Positions 21,285-32,965 of a stretch of 64,000 nt of DNA are shown one piece after another. A program made the translations under genes and the position numbers. The notes beneath the pieces are model-generated. The model saw nothing but the letters and a program-made list of their open reading frames with translations. It was not told the origin of the DNA and did no database searches. Origin of the DNA: Mycoplasmoides fastidiosum (GTDB lineage: Bacteria > Bacillota_I > Bacilli_A > Mycoplasmatales > Mycoplasmoidaceae); assembly GCF_024498275.1 (NCBI RefSeq), contig NZ_CP101809.1, positions 930,001-994,000 on the forward strand, read 5' to 3'. Within the stretch, counting starts at the first letter, position 1, and the number at the start of each line of letters is the position of its first letter.

Positions 21285-23339
21285 ATGAACTGCTTGAAAA
21301 AAGTAAAGTTTTTCACCAAAAATAAGTTTTGACTATTAAGTTTTGGTTTAGCAACAACCAGTAGTTTAGTTCTTGCTGCTTGTGCAAGTGAAGTTGAATC
21401 CGAAACTAATTTTCAAAACGAAAATGGTGCTGGGCAAAATAATCAACCCCAAAATCCGGATTCATCAGTCCATCATCCTAATCAACCCCGACCCTTAATT
21501 CATCGTGCGAGTGCTGAGCAACACGAATTAGCCGTAGCTACATTAAATCAACCAAATGTACAAATTAATTTACAACAAGCAATTACTAATGCCCAAATTG
21601 AAATTGCCGATCAATTAAAAAATTTAACTGCAATTAAAGATATCAATAAATCATCTGTTAATGGCGCCATAAATAGTATCGTTTCTGTTTCTGGACTTGT
21701 TGAGGGTTTAAAAAAATTAACAAGTGCAAATATCGCAGTTTTGGGAGTTGAAACAGCAAGAAGTGTTGGTGAACTGTTAGATCAATTAAACCAAAGCATT
21801 CAACATTTGACTGAAGCTTTAAATAATTTGCCAACTAGTGTTGATACTTCTAAATTAGACGGACAACATGTACTTTTTCAATCCCGTGTTGTCAGTTTCA
21901 CCCGTTCTGATAATTCCAATTTATCCGAACGTTTAGAAATGTTATTAGCAAGTCGAAATAATTATCAAGCAGCACTTAATGAATTAAGTGCTCCATTTGT
22001 TCAAGTTGCACAAAATGCATTAACTTTAGAAAATAATCTAATCAACTTAGAAACATTTATCACAACTCAAGCTCCTAGTTTGAATCAACCAAATAATTCA
22101 CAAATTAGTCTACAAACTTTAGCTCAACATTTACGCCAACAAGTACTGGGTTCATTAGATTCCAATCCGGTTCAGTCTCCAGCTCAGCAAATTCATCAAA
22201 CCAAACAAGCTGATGTTACAACTGTTCAAACTAATAATGGTCAAGTTAGTTTGATTACTAAAGTTTTAATTCAACAACAAGGGAATTGAAATAAATTAGA
22301 AACTGCGCTAAAACAATTAACTTTTAACCAAAGTCTACTTGTTAATGATCCTGATGCGCTAAATTTGTTAGCATTAAATTTAGATGAAGCAGTCGCAGTT
22401 ACCCCATTAAATGTTGATTTATCCCGCCAAAAAATTCAGTTAGATCAAGCTATTGTTGATGCGAATAACCAGTTATTACACAATTTAGAAGCCATTCAAA
22501 AAACGATTGATTTCTACCGACAAAATTTTATAACCTCCATAAGTGGTAATTCTAAATTTTTGAATGATTTAGAACAATTACAAAATCTGGTGAATGCTGA
22601 TAACCACCTGAAGTCACACGTTAGTGCGATTAGTGGAATGATTGAACCAAGCAAAAAATTGGTTGCTGCTTTAACTTCTTTTACCCATTTATGACAAGAA
22701 CAAGTGAGTGATTTTGTTGCTGTTAATTCCCAAGACAATTTCCCAAATAACACTTTATTAGCTGATGCCCAAAACATTGTTGATCAATTAGTAACAGCCC
22801 AAACTTACAGCCAAGCTTTCGAAGTGGCAGGGAATATTGATGCTTTAAACACAAAAGTAGCCAGAATTAATGCGGCATTGGCTTCTAAATTATCTGGTAG
22901 TTTAACTGGTCTGTTAGACCAAATCATCGCAATGATTGATGATCAAGCTGAATTGGGAATTGCTTTAGAGGCTTATGCTAATTTTGCCAATTATCTATCA
23001 GCTAATAATAATGTTGTTCGGTTGAAATACTTAAGTATTTATGACAAGCGAAAACGCACGAATCAAAATAAAGGCTTTTCTTTTTCTGGTTATGTAGGCC
23101 AGTTTACTCACGGTTGAAGTGATGTGGTTCGGCCTTATGATTTGTCAATTCTTTCTGTTAAAGAACTACGCGATGAATTGGTCAAACTAACCCGAAATAA
23201 TACTAGTTCCCCGTTTACGATCTTTTTACAAACCATTGACCTACCCTCATTAACAAAAATTAGCAATCAAGCGCAAACTTTAAATACTCATTTAGCTGAA
23301 GTATTTAATAACCGCGAAATTATTGCTGATGATTATTAA
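21285..23339 (+). CDS. L3: lipoprotein of the array, divergent sub-group, 684 aa
   Basis: ATG 21285 to TAA 23339, intact. The signal MNCLKKVKFFTKNKFWLLSF ends in LVLAAC with Cys33, three residues later than in most members. The linker is acidic and Asn/Pro/His-rich (SEVESETNFQNENG). Core landmarks survive in altered form, such as LTFNQSLLVNDPDALNLL and ADAQNIVDQLVTAQTYSQA. The C-terminus, AEVFNNREIIADDY, lacks the NNQLRPNQ and DPENH ends of the main group. It pairs with L4, with which it shares the signal and the SEVE start of the mature protein. Confidence 0.88.
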
Positions 23340-23468
23340 TGATTAATCAATTATTTTTTAATTTTGACATGGAAAAAATAACCAAAAATATTTTAGAGTT
23401 ATTTTTAGTTGTAAATGGGTTTCAGCCTGTTCGAAAATTAAGCCAATGAAGTTTTTTATTAGCTTAAT

Positions 23469-23520
23469 CAAGGAATGAAAAGTTCAATATTTAATTTTTG
23501 ATGATTCCCTTGCTTTTTTT
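23469..23520 (+). terminator. L3 terminator
   Basis: CAAGGAAT and ATTCCCTTG form a stem with a long loop of about 27 bases, followed by CTTTTTTT. It is weaker and unrelated in sequence to the other array terminators. Confidence 0.55.
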
Positions 23521-23533
23521 ATTTTTGGGTTCG

Positions 23534-23612
23534 AAAAAAAAAAAAAAGAATACTTTTTATTAAAATTATGTTTGCTATATTAAGAAAAATTTATTTTTAG
23601 TTTACTTTCATT
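23534..23612 (+). promoter_or_regulatory. L4 promoter with A14 tract but no nonamer
   Basis: A14 at 23534-23547, then 13 bases, then TAAAAT and the TTATTTTTAG leader. The tract-to-box distance is 13 rather than the fixed 9 of the cassette, and no TTATCCCCA or leader hairpin is seen, so this is a different arrangement. Confidence 0.5.
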
Positions 23613-25658
23613 ATGAATCGATTGAAAAAGGTTAAATTTTTGACCAAAAATAAATTTTGATTATTAAGTTTTGGTTTAGCAACAACCAGCAGTCTTGTCC
23701 TTGCGGCTTGTGCAAGTGAAGTTGAACCAGAATCTAATTTTCAAAATGATCCTGATTCTGGCAGCAATGATGCTAACCAACAAAAACCAGAAACCCCAGC
23801 TAATCCCCAAGTTCCTCAGGCTACTGTTGAACAAAAACAATTAGCTGAAGTGACTTTAAACCAACCAAGTGTGCAAACTAATTTGCAACAAGCTGTAGTG
23901 TCAGCTCAACTGACTATTACCAGTCATTTAAGCCAGGTTAACCAAATCAAAAATATTAACCGCAACTCAGTAAGTGGTGCAATTCGTCATGTTAGCTCAG
24001 TAGCTCTTTTGGTGGAATCTTTTAAAAATTTGGTAACAAATAGTGCTGAATCACTAACAGCTGATAAAGTGGATAATCTAAATAAACTGTTAGATCAAGT
24101 GAACCAAAACAATCAGCAATTGGCTGATATTTTGAATCTTGTTCCAGTTAGTGTTGATACAGCAAGATTAGAACGTCAACAAGCAGTTTTCCAATCTCGA
24201 GTAATTAATTTCACTCGCTCTGATGAAACTAATTTAGTTGAACGACTACAAGCATTATTAAAATCTCGTAACAGTTATCAAAACGCACTTGATCAACTAA
24301 ACCAACCATTAATAAAAGTAAAAGCAGCAGCATTAGCATTAGAAAATGCGATTGTCGCTTTAGAAACTTTTGTTAACGTTCAAGCCCCAAGTCTTAATGA
24401 GCAAATTGATGGCACAAGTAGTTTACAAGCTTTAACTGATCAAATTCGGGGTCAAGTATTAGGTTCATTGAATACTGATGTTTTCCAACAACAAGTGCAT
24501 AAAACTACTGTTGTAAAACAGGCTGATGCTGTTACAGTACCAGCTAATAATGGTCAAGTAAGCGTAATTTTAAGCGCACTAGCTCAACAAAAAGCAAGTT
24601 TAAATAATTTAGACTCCGGATTAAAACAATTAACCTTTAACCAAAGTTTACGTGCTAATGATCCAGATGCGCTAAATTTATTAGCTTTAAATTTGGAAGA
24701 AGCTGTGATTATTAATCCGTTAGATGCTGATATTGACCAACAAAAAGCACGTTTGAGCCAAACGGTTGTTGATGCTAACAATGAATTAATTAAAAGCCTA
24801 GAAGTTATTCAAAAAACTGTTAAGTTTTACACTGATAATTTTGTTAATCCGGTTAATGGGGTTGCCCGAATTATTAAGGAAATACAAACAATCTACTCAC
24901 TAGCTGAAAAAGATAATAGATTAACAATTTGAAAAGGTTATCTAACCAATTTTCTTGCTCCAGCTAGAGAAATGGTTGCAAAAGTAACTGCTTTTGTGAA
25001 TTTATGAAACCAAGAAATTGGCTCATTAGTTTTTGATAATAACGCCGCAAATAATGATAATACTACTTTATTAGCTGATGCACAACAAATTATTGATGGA
25101 TTAGTGACTACGCAAACTTATAATCAAGCTTTAGAAGTTGTTGGTAATGTTAATGCCTTACATGCTAAAGTAGCTCGTGTTAATGATGTTTTGAAATCTA
25201 ATCTATCTAATAGCTTAATTGGTTTACTTAACTGATTGAACGATACATCATATGGTCAAAATGAATTCACTTGAACCGCTTCTCATCTGCGATTTTTTGG
25301 CCGAGAAATTCCATTGGATCAAGCACATAACGAAATTCGGGTGCTGTTTAAAGGCATTTATGATCGTTTACCAACTAAAGAAGAAGGCGTCTTTACTTAT
25401 GCTGGTTATTTACAACAATTCTTAGAGGGTTGAGAAAACACATTCAATAGTTATGATTTACCTTTACTTTCTATAAAACAAATGAAAGATGAATTGTTAA
25501 AATTATCAACAACTAATGCTAAATCACCATTTACAGTTTTCTTAAATTCTGTTAATATTCCTTCTTTAGCTAAACTGAGTGATGAATCATTAAGTTTAAA
25601 CAGTAATTTGGCTGATATCTTTAACAACCGTCAAATTATGGTTGATGCCCTACAATAA
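23613..25658 (+). CDS. L4: lipoprotein of the array, divergent sub-group, 681 aa
   Basis: ATG 23613 to TAA 25658, intact. Cys33 lies in SLVLAACASEVEPE. It is close to L3 over the first half (TARLERQQAVFQSRVINFTR matches the corresponding L3 stretch), whereas the last 200 residues differ more, with an insertion rich in Trp and Phe (NEFTWTASHLRFFGREIPL). It ends IFNNRQIMVDALQ. The L3/L4 pair probably arose by tandem duplication and then diverged. Confidence 0.88.
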
Positions 25659-25692
25659 TTTCATTATTGTTAATTATTCTTTCCCAATTTTC

Positions 25693-25724
25693 AAACCAAC
25701 CAAAATCATTTTGGTTGGTTTTTT
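25693..25724 (+). terminator. L4 terminator
   Basis: AAACCAACCAAAA paired with TTTTGGTTGGTTT, followed by T3-6. Confidence 0.85.
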
Positions 25725-25765
25725 ATTGTTTATCAAAGCAAATGCAATTGCAGATTTCTTAAAAA

Positions 25766-25901
25766 TTATCCCCACTGTTTTTCATTAACTTTGAGCAAAA
25801 AAAAAAAAAAAAAAAAGCCCTTGGCTAAAATTGGTTCTGTTCAAACCCAAAACGGGTTGAACAAAAAATTATTTTTAGAGAAATAAGGACTTTTGTCATA
25901 A
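25766..25901 (+). promoter_or_regulatory. L5 promoter cassette, poly-A = 20
   Basis: TTATCCCCA 25766-25774, 22-base spacer, A20 at 25797-25816 (the longest tract in the array), TAAAAT 25826-25831, leader hairpin 25839-25862 (GTTCAA with TTGAAC plus a CCC/GGG extension), AAGGA ribosome site ahead of ATG 25902. Confidence 0.75.
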
Positions 25902-27995
25902 ATGAAAAAATTCAATTTATTCAAAAAGAATAGACTGTGATTGGCCAGTTTAGGGATTGCCACTACAAGTAGTTTAGTACTTGCTGCTTGCGCTAGTAAC
26001 AATGCTGCTCCCCAATCAAATAGTCAAGGAAATTCTGCTGGTGGTTCGACAAATCCAGGAACAACTGATAATAAAGATAACACCAATCAACCAACTACTC
26101 CTGATCAACCAACCCCAACTCCTGCGCCAGAAGTGAAAAAGCCAACTGAGCAACAATTAAAATTAGCAAATATCGTACTTGATAATGCGGAAGTAAAAAG
26201 TGCTTGAGAAGCAGCTGTTGCTGCTGATCAAAAAGCAATTGAAGAATTATTAATCAAAGTAACAGCAATTGATAGTCTAAATAAAACAACTGTTGCCGAA
26301 TCCATTAAAACCTTAGGCGCAGACACTAATGCTGCAGCTGATACAGCTACTGCTTCAGTTTTTGCTTTATTAAAAACTTTAGAACAAAGTGTAACTGCTG
26401 CTCAAGACAGCTTAATTCCTGCAGTTGACAAAACTGCTTTTAGTGATGTTATTGTACAAGCTAAAAACGCAACAACTGCCTTATTAAAAGTTTTACAAGC
26501 TTTACCCGAAGCCAACGCTAACAAACAACTAAAAGGATTACAAGATAAATTTGTAGAAGCAATTAAAACATTTACTGCTGATAAAACTGCTGCAACTGCA
26601 GCAATCAAATTAGCTGCAGTGCGAACTGCTAAAAACAATTATGAAGCTGCAGTTAAAAAAGTTACCCAAAAATTAGTTGAAGCTGAACAAACTGCATTTG
26701 TTTTAGATAGTGCGATTTCTGGGTTGTCAAATTATGCTAATACTAAATTGGCTAATTTCTTAAATGCCGAAAGCAAAAAACATTCTACTACTTTGAATAA
26801 TTTAGTGAATCAAGTACGGGCTAATGTTTTAGGTAAACTAGGTAGTGATTTGTGAACTGCTGGAAATGTGGATGCCACTGTAGCCAATCGCAACCGTCCC
26901 ACTGGAATTCAAGATAAAACTGTAAGTACTCAACTTTATGCAATTGTCGTTGGTTTAGCTGATCAAGACGCTGCTTGAAAAACAGTTAGTCAAACTTTGA
27001 AAAAATTAACTTATAAACAAAGTCTATTGGCTAAATCTGAAAGCGCTGTTGAATTATTGGCTTTCCATGTTGAAACCAGTGTACCAGTTGATGTGGCCCG
27101 GTTAAATGCGTATTTGGTGACTGATAGTGCAAATGTAGTAAAATTACTACAACCTAATACTGGAACTAATGTAAAAAATGTTTTAGCAGATATTGTAAAT
27201 ACTGTAACCAATTACCAAACTTACTTAGTTGCAGCAACTGGTGGTAAGGCTAAGTTAGTAAGTGATTTAGAAGCCTTAAGTGCTGCAATTGCTCAGGAAT
27301 CAAATAAAACCACGGAAAAAGGTAATGTTGATGGTTTTAAAACCGAAGTTGATAAATTAATTACTGCTTTTGCTAAATTTAATGATGAATGAACCAAAAT
27401 AAGTCCCCGTTTTGGAGTAACTGTTGAAAATGTTACCACTTATCCTTTATTAAATCAAGCTGATCAGTTAAATCAAACAATTGGCGTATCTAAAAATTAT
27501 GGTGATGTGGTGCAAGTTGTTGGTAAAGTGAATAGTTTAAAAAATTTAATCAATCAAGTTAATGCTGCTGTAAAATCTACTGCACCAAAATCAGCATTAA
27601 TGACTAATCTTGAGACTTTGATTGATTTAGTGAAAGATTCAAGTACTTTTAAAACTAATTTGACTAAATTCACTTCAACAAGTGGTTTAAATACAACTAA
27701 CCAAGCTGCTTTAGATGCAATTGCTAAAGCAAGTACTGGATATTTACACACTTCAGGATTAAGCCAAACAACTAAAGCCCGATCCGGATCAACACCTGCT
27801 AATTTTTCTTTTGCTGATTTAAAAACTGAGTTGGAAAAATTACAAAATGCTGATGGTAAACAGTTAAAAACTGTGTTTGATTTATTAAACAATCAACTAC
27901 AACCAAACCAAGGTAGTCAAACTTTTGATCTAACTGCGCATTTAGCTACTTTGTTTAACAACGGTGATGTCCAACCGGACACTGAAAATCATTAA
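25902..27995 (+). CDS. L5: lipoprotein of the array, 697 aa
   Basis: Intact from ATG 25902 to TAA 27995. Mature protein starts CASNNAAPQSNSQGNSAGG; the linker ends in a run of Thr/Pro/Gln repeats (QPTTPDQPTPTPAPEVKKP). The first helical part (VKSAWEAAVAADQKAIEELL) resembles L6 and differs from the VKKVL wording of the other groups. It ends NNQLQPNQGSQTFDLT and PDTENH. L5 and L6 form a sub-group of neighbouring genes. Confidence 0.9.
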
Positions 27996-28031
27996 TTGAA
28001 TTTTTTTAATTAATCCATTTTAAAAACCCTT

Positions 28032-28065
28032 AACCAATCAAGCAGCTTGTTTGATTGGTTTTTTT
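28032..28065 (+). terminator. L5 terminator
   Basis: AACCAATCAA and TTTGATTGGTT stem followed by T6-7. Confidence 0.85.
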
Positions 28066-28103
28066 ATTGCTTGTTTAGATCATTAAATCACTCATCCAAA
28101 AAA

Positions 28104-28237
28104 TTATCCCCACTGTTTTATGTCAATTTACGTCAAAAAAAAAAAAAAAAAAGCCCTTGGCTAAAATTGATCCTGTTCAAACTCAGAAAGAGCTGAACAT
28201 AAAAATTATTTTTAGAGAAATAAGGACTTTTGTCTTC
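28104..28237 (+). promoter_or_regulatory. L6 promoter cassette, poly-A = 18
   Basis: TTATCCCCA 28104-28112, 22-base spacer, A18 at 28135-28152, TAAAAT 28162-28167, leader hairpin 28175-28198 (GTTCAAACTC with GAGCTGAAC), AAGGA before ATG. Confidence 0.75.
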
Positions 28238-30304
28238 ATGAAAAAATTGAATTTATTCAAAAAGAACAAATTATGACTTGCCAGTTTAGGCCTTGCTACC
28301 ACCAGTAGTTTAGTACTAGCAGCTTGTGCTAGTCAAACTCAGACTCCCAACAATAACGGTGGTAGTCAAAATGGTGGTAACCAAACTGAAAACCCAGGAA
28401 CCCAAAACCCAACTGAACCAGTTGTTCCTCCTGCACCAGAAATGAAAAAACCAACTGAACAACAACTAAAACTAGCCAACGCAGTATTAGACAATGTTGT
28501 TGTAAAAAATTCATGAACAGCAACGATTAAAGATGATCAAAAAACAATTGAAAGTTTATTAACTAAAGTAACTGCAATTGATGAATTGAACAAAAAAACT
28601 GTTGAAGAATCCATTAAAACTTTAGGCGTAGCTACTGCTGCAGCTGCTGAAGCTGCTGATTCATCTGTATTTGCTTTAATTAAAAGTTTAGAAGACGGTG
28701 TATCAAAAGCAACAGACGATAAAGTAGCAGCTGAAACAAAAACTGCTTTTAATGATGTTGTAGTACAAGTACGCAACAGTGCGACTGCATTATTAGCATC
28801 TTTACAAGCTTTACCAGAAACTACTGCAGCTAAACAACTAGAAGATTTACAAGGAAAATTCACTACTGCTTTAAAAGCTTTTGTTGAAAACAAAGCTGAA
28901 GCTAATGCTGCAACTACATTAACAGCGTTACGCACTGCTAAAAATGCTTATAAAGCTGAAGTGAAAAAAGTGGCTCAAAAACTAATTGATGCTGAACAAG
29001 CAGGTTTTGTTTTAGATAGTGCGACTTCTGCATTAGCCAATTATGCCAACACTAAATTAGCAACTTTTCTGAGCAATGAAAGCAGCAGATATTCTAAAGT
29101 TTTAAATAATTTAGTTACCCAAGTGCGTTCTAATGTTTTAGGAACTTTAGGTGCTGATTTATGAACTGCTGGAAATATTGATAAAACCGTAGCTGATCGC
29201 AATCGCCCAAGTGGTATTCAAGATAGTGTTGTAAGTACTCAGCTGTACAAAATTGTGGTTGGTTTAGCTGACCAAGATGCATCATGAAAAACAATTTCTC
29301 AAACTTTGAAAAAATTAACTTTTAAACAAAGTGCGTTAACCAAAGTTCAAGATGCTGTTGAATTATTGGCTTTACATGTTGAAGCAAGTGTCCCAGTTGA
29401 TGTAGCCCGTTTAAATGCTTATTTAGTTACTCCAACCGCAAATGTTGTTCAACTATTACAAGCATCAACAACAAATGTTGCTCACATTCTAGAAGATGTA
29501 GCCAATAGTGTGAGTAATTACCAAAAATATTTAGTAGCTCCAGCCAGTGGTAGTGCTAAATTAGTCAGTGATTTAGAAGCATTAAGTGCTGCAGTTGGAC
29601 AAGAAACTGGTAAAGATACTCAAAAAACTAACATTGACAATTTCAATGCTCAAGTTAAAACTTTAGTAACTAAATTTGCTGAATTTAAAACCGAATGAGA
29701 TAAAGTAAATTCTAGTTTCGCTGTAACTGCTGAATCAACTACAATATATCCACTATTAAACCAAGCTGATCAGTTAAACCAAATGATTGGGGTTTCTAAA
29801 AATTATGGCGATGTGGTGCAAGTTGCGGGTAAAGTGAATGGTTTAAAAACTTTAATCACCCAAATTGATGCAGCTGTAAAATCAGCAACTCCAAAATCAG
29901 CATTAATGACTGCATTAGATGCTTTAATTGATTTGGTTAAAGATGGTAGCGCTTTCAAAACTAATTTAACATCATTTACATCTGTGACCGACTTAAATGA
30001 AGCTAATAAAAAATCTTTAGAAGAAATCGCAAAATCATCAGATAGTACCGGTTATTTATACACTTCAGGAATTGCCAAAAATCAAGCTCGTGCAGCAAAT
30101 AAACCAGCTAGTTTAGATTTCAGCAATCTAAAAACTGAATTAATCAAATTACAAAATGCTGACTCCAAACAACTAAAAACTGTATTTGATTTATTAAGTA
30201 ATCAATTACAACCGAATCAAGGTAGTCAAACATTTGAAATGACTCATCATCTAGCTGATTTATTCAACAACGGTGAAGTTCAAGCTGATCCTGAAAATCA
30301 TTAA
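28238..30304 (+). CDS. L6: lipoprotein of the array, 688 aa
   Basis: Intact from ATG 28238 to TAA 30304. Linker NNNGGSQNGGNQTENPGTQN is Gly/Asn-rich, unlike the Pro/Thr-rich linker of L5, although the helical parts of the two are close (KNSWTATIKDDQKTIESLL; AVKSATPKSALMTALDALID). Ala content is high in the first helical region. C-terminal landmark is NNQ replaced by SNQLQPNQGSQTFEMT, ending DPENH. Confidence 0.9.
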
Positions 30305-30345
30305 TTAAAAACTTTTTATAAATTACTGTAATCATCCTTTTCAAG

Positions 30346-30380
30346 CCAACCAATCAAACTTTTGTTTGATTGGTTTTTTT
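30346..30380 (+). terminator. L6 terminator
   Basis: AACCAATCAAAC paired with GTTTGATTGGTT, followed by T7. Confidence 0.88.
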
Positions 30381-30429
30381 ATTGAATTAATCAGAGTATT
30401 AATTTTAGCAATTGTTTGTGTACTAAAAA

Positions 30430-30567
30430 TTATCCCCATTGTTTTTCATCGTTCTGGGCTAAAAAAAAAGCCCTTGACTAAAATGAATTCGGTTTAAAGT
30501 TCAAAAAAGCTTTAAACCCTCTAAAAATAATTTTTAATACACATAAATAAGGAAAATCTTTTAATTC
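30430..30567 (+). promoter_or_regulatory. L7 promoter cassette, poly-A = 9
   Basis: TTATCCCCA 30430-30438, 22-base spacer, A9 at 30461-30469, TAAAAT 30479-30484. The leader hairpin 30491-30518 is a perfect 9-bp stem (GGTTTAAAG with CTTTAAACC) of its own sequence. GGGCT and AGCCC also flank this A tract as an inverted repeat. Confidence 0.75.
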
Positions 30568-32715
30568 ATGAAGAAATTAAAATTTTTATACAAAAATAAA
30601 TTGTGGTTAGCCAGTTTAGGTCTTACCACAACCGGAAGTTTAGTACTTGCTGCTTGTGGGAATAATATGCAACCTAATCAGTCAAAAACTGATGACAAAA
30701 AAGCAGATAAACCTGAAACCAACAAACCAGATACAATTGATCCTAGCAAAAAAGATCAACCAGAAACTGATGCTAAAAAAGAAGGACAAAAACCTCAAGT
30801 CCCTACTGCAACAACCCAACAAGTAGCTGCTGTGAATAGTTTATTATCCAATAGTGAAATTCAAACTTACTTATCATCTATTGTTAATGATTCTTTAAAA
30901 CAAATTAAAGCTGATTTAGATGTAGTAACAAAAATTGGTGATTTCAATCAATCTAAAATTATGCAATCCATTTATGCATTAGATAAAACCAAAAATTCTA
31001 GTGCAGCAACTGGTACCACTGATGTGAAAGAATTAGTCGCAAAACTAAAAGCTGATGCCGCAACTGCTGATAGTGGTGTTTCTTCTGAAGAAACCAATAA
31101 TTTCAATACCGCATTAGCAGCAGTAACTGATGGTGCCACTGCTTTATTAACTGCTTTAGAAGCATTACCAAAAGCTCAAGCAACGAATCAATTAACCACA
31201 TTAAAAAATGCATTTACAACTGCATTAGATAACTATAAATCTGCAAATAGTACTGACGCACAAACTAAATTAAGTGCATTAGTTACTGCAAAAAATGATT
31301 ATCAAACTAAATTAAGTGCGGTTAATTCATTACTATTAACTGCTGAACGCAAAGCTTTTGCTTTAGATCGAGCAACTTCTGAATTAGATAAATACATCAA
31401 TACAAAAGTCGCTGCCTTTTTAACAACATCAGCTAAAAAAGCTGATCATACAACTAATTTAAATAATTTAGTTGCCAAAGTGCGTAATGATGTTTTAGGA
31501 TTACCTGGAAAAGATTTATGATTCGAAGATGATGCACCAGGGAGTATTGCAACTAGTGATGATAGAAAAAACAGTACTAAACTTTATGCAATTGTGGCTA
31601 GTTTAGCTCATCAAATTGCGGCTTGAAACAACTTAAACAATACTTTAAAAATCTTTACTTGCAATCAAGGATTATTATCTAAATCAACAAGTGCACTAAA
31701 TCTTTTAGGTTTACATATTGATGTAAAAGTACCACTTGATGTAGCCCGTTTAAATGCTTATTTAGTGACTGATGATGCCAACATTGAAAAATTATTAGCT
31801 AATGGTGGTGATAATAGTGTTACCAAAATTTTAGAAAAAGTTTCAGTTGGCATCAAACATTACGAAAGTGTATTAACAAAAACATCAACCGAAACTACTG
31901 CTACAGCTAAATTAGTTAAAGATTTAACTGATTTAGAAAATTCTTTAACATCTGACCAGACTAAGAAAAATAAGGTAACTGCACTAAAAACTGCTACTAC
32001 AACACTGATAACTAATTTTGGTAAATTCCAAACCCAATGAAAGAAATTAGAATCTTTCTTATTCACAGATGAAGCTAAAACTAAAGTTTATCCATTATTA
32101 CAAAATGCTAAAAGCTTAAACCAAGCAATTGCAGTTTCTGATAGTTATGGCCAAGTACTTGAAGTGATTGGTCAGGCTAAAAAATTAGAAGCTGTTGTTG
32201 ATGCAATTAATAATAATTTAACTACTTCAACAACAAAAGGTTCTTCTGATACTGTTGCTTCAACTTTAAAAACTTTGATTACTGATATTAAAAACCAATC
32301 TGCTGGATTTGGAAAAGCATTAAAAGAATTTGTTGAAGTAACAAATTGACCAGAGACTGCTGTTACAGGTCAAACTGGTAGTGATGCAACTACCAAAATA
32401 AAAGGATTAGCAGAATCCATTGCTAAAAAAACTACGAGTGGAGCAACTACTTACTCAGGTTACATTTATACTGATGGAATTGCTAAATCTACTGCCACTG
32501 GAGCTAAACTTTCACTAGAAGATTTGCAAACCAAATTGGCTAAATTGACATTAAAAGATAGTTCTTCTGCTGATCAAACTTTAGGTAAAATTAAAAATTT
32601 ATTACTGCAACAATTAACTCCAAACTACGAAAATCAAACTGCAGCGTTAAATCAACATTTACCAGAAATGTTTAATAACGGTGATGTTTTACCAGAAACT
32701 CAAACTCATTTTTAA
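30568..32715 (+). CDS. L7: lipoprotein of the array, lone sub-group, 715 aa
   Basis: Intact from ATG 30568 to TAA 32715, the longest member. The signal-peptide Trp is TGG, where all other members of the main groups use TGA. Lipobox LVLAACG gives Cys30. The linker is charged (SKTDDKKADKPETNKPDT onward, Lys/Asp/Pro) rather than Asn/Gln-rich. The Arg of the VDVARLNAYLV landmark is kept, but the tail is NYENQTAALNQHLPEMFNNG and ends ETQTHF. With its own hairpin and terminator sequence it looks like an older or imported copy. Confidence 0.9.
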
Positions 32716-32741
32716 TTAAGAGTTATTTTCATAAACGACGA

Positions 32742-32773
32742 AACAGATCACAATTATGTGATCTGTTTTTTTA
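32742..32773 (+). terminator. L7 terminator
   Basis: ACAGATCACA paired with TGTGATCTGT, followed by T6; sequence unique in the array. Confidence 0.88.
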
Positions 32774-32832
32774 TTGAACTTTTAGTAAAAATTAATAAAC
32801 CCAATTTAATTATCATTTACGATTTTCAAAAA

Positions 32833-32965
32833 TTATCCCCACTATTTTTAATCATTCGGAGTCAAAAAAAAAAAAAAAAAGCCCTTGGCTAAAATTGATG
32901 TCGTTCAAGTCTTAAAAGAGATTGAACATAGAAATTATTTTTAGATAATTAAGGATGAACACTTA
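32833..32965 (+). promoter_or_regulatory. L8 promoter cassette, poly-A = 17
   Basis: TTATCCCCA 32833-32841, 22-base spacer, A17 at 32864-32880, TAAAAT 32890-32895, leader hairpin 32903-32927 (GTTCAAGTCT with AGATTGAAC), AAGGAT ahead of ATG 32966. Confidence 0.75.
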
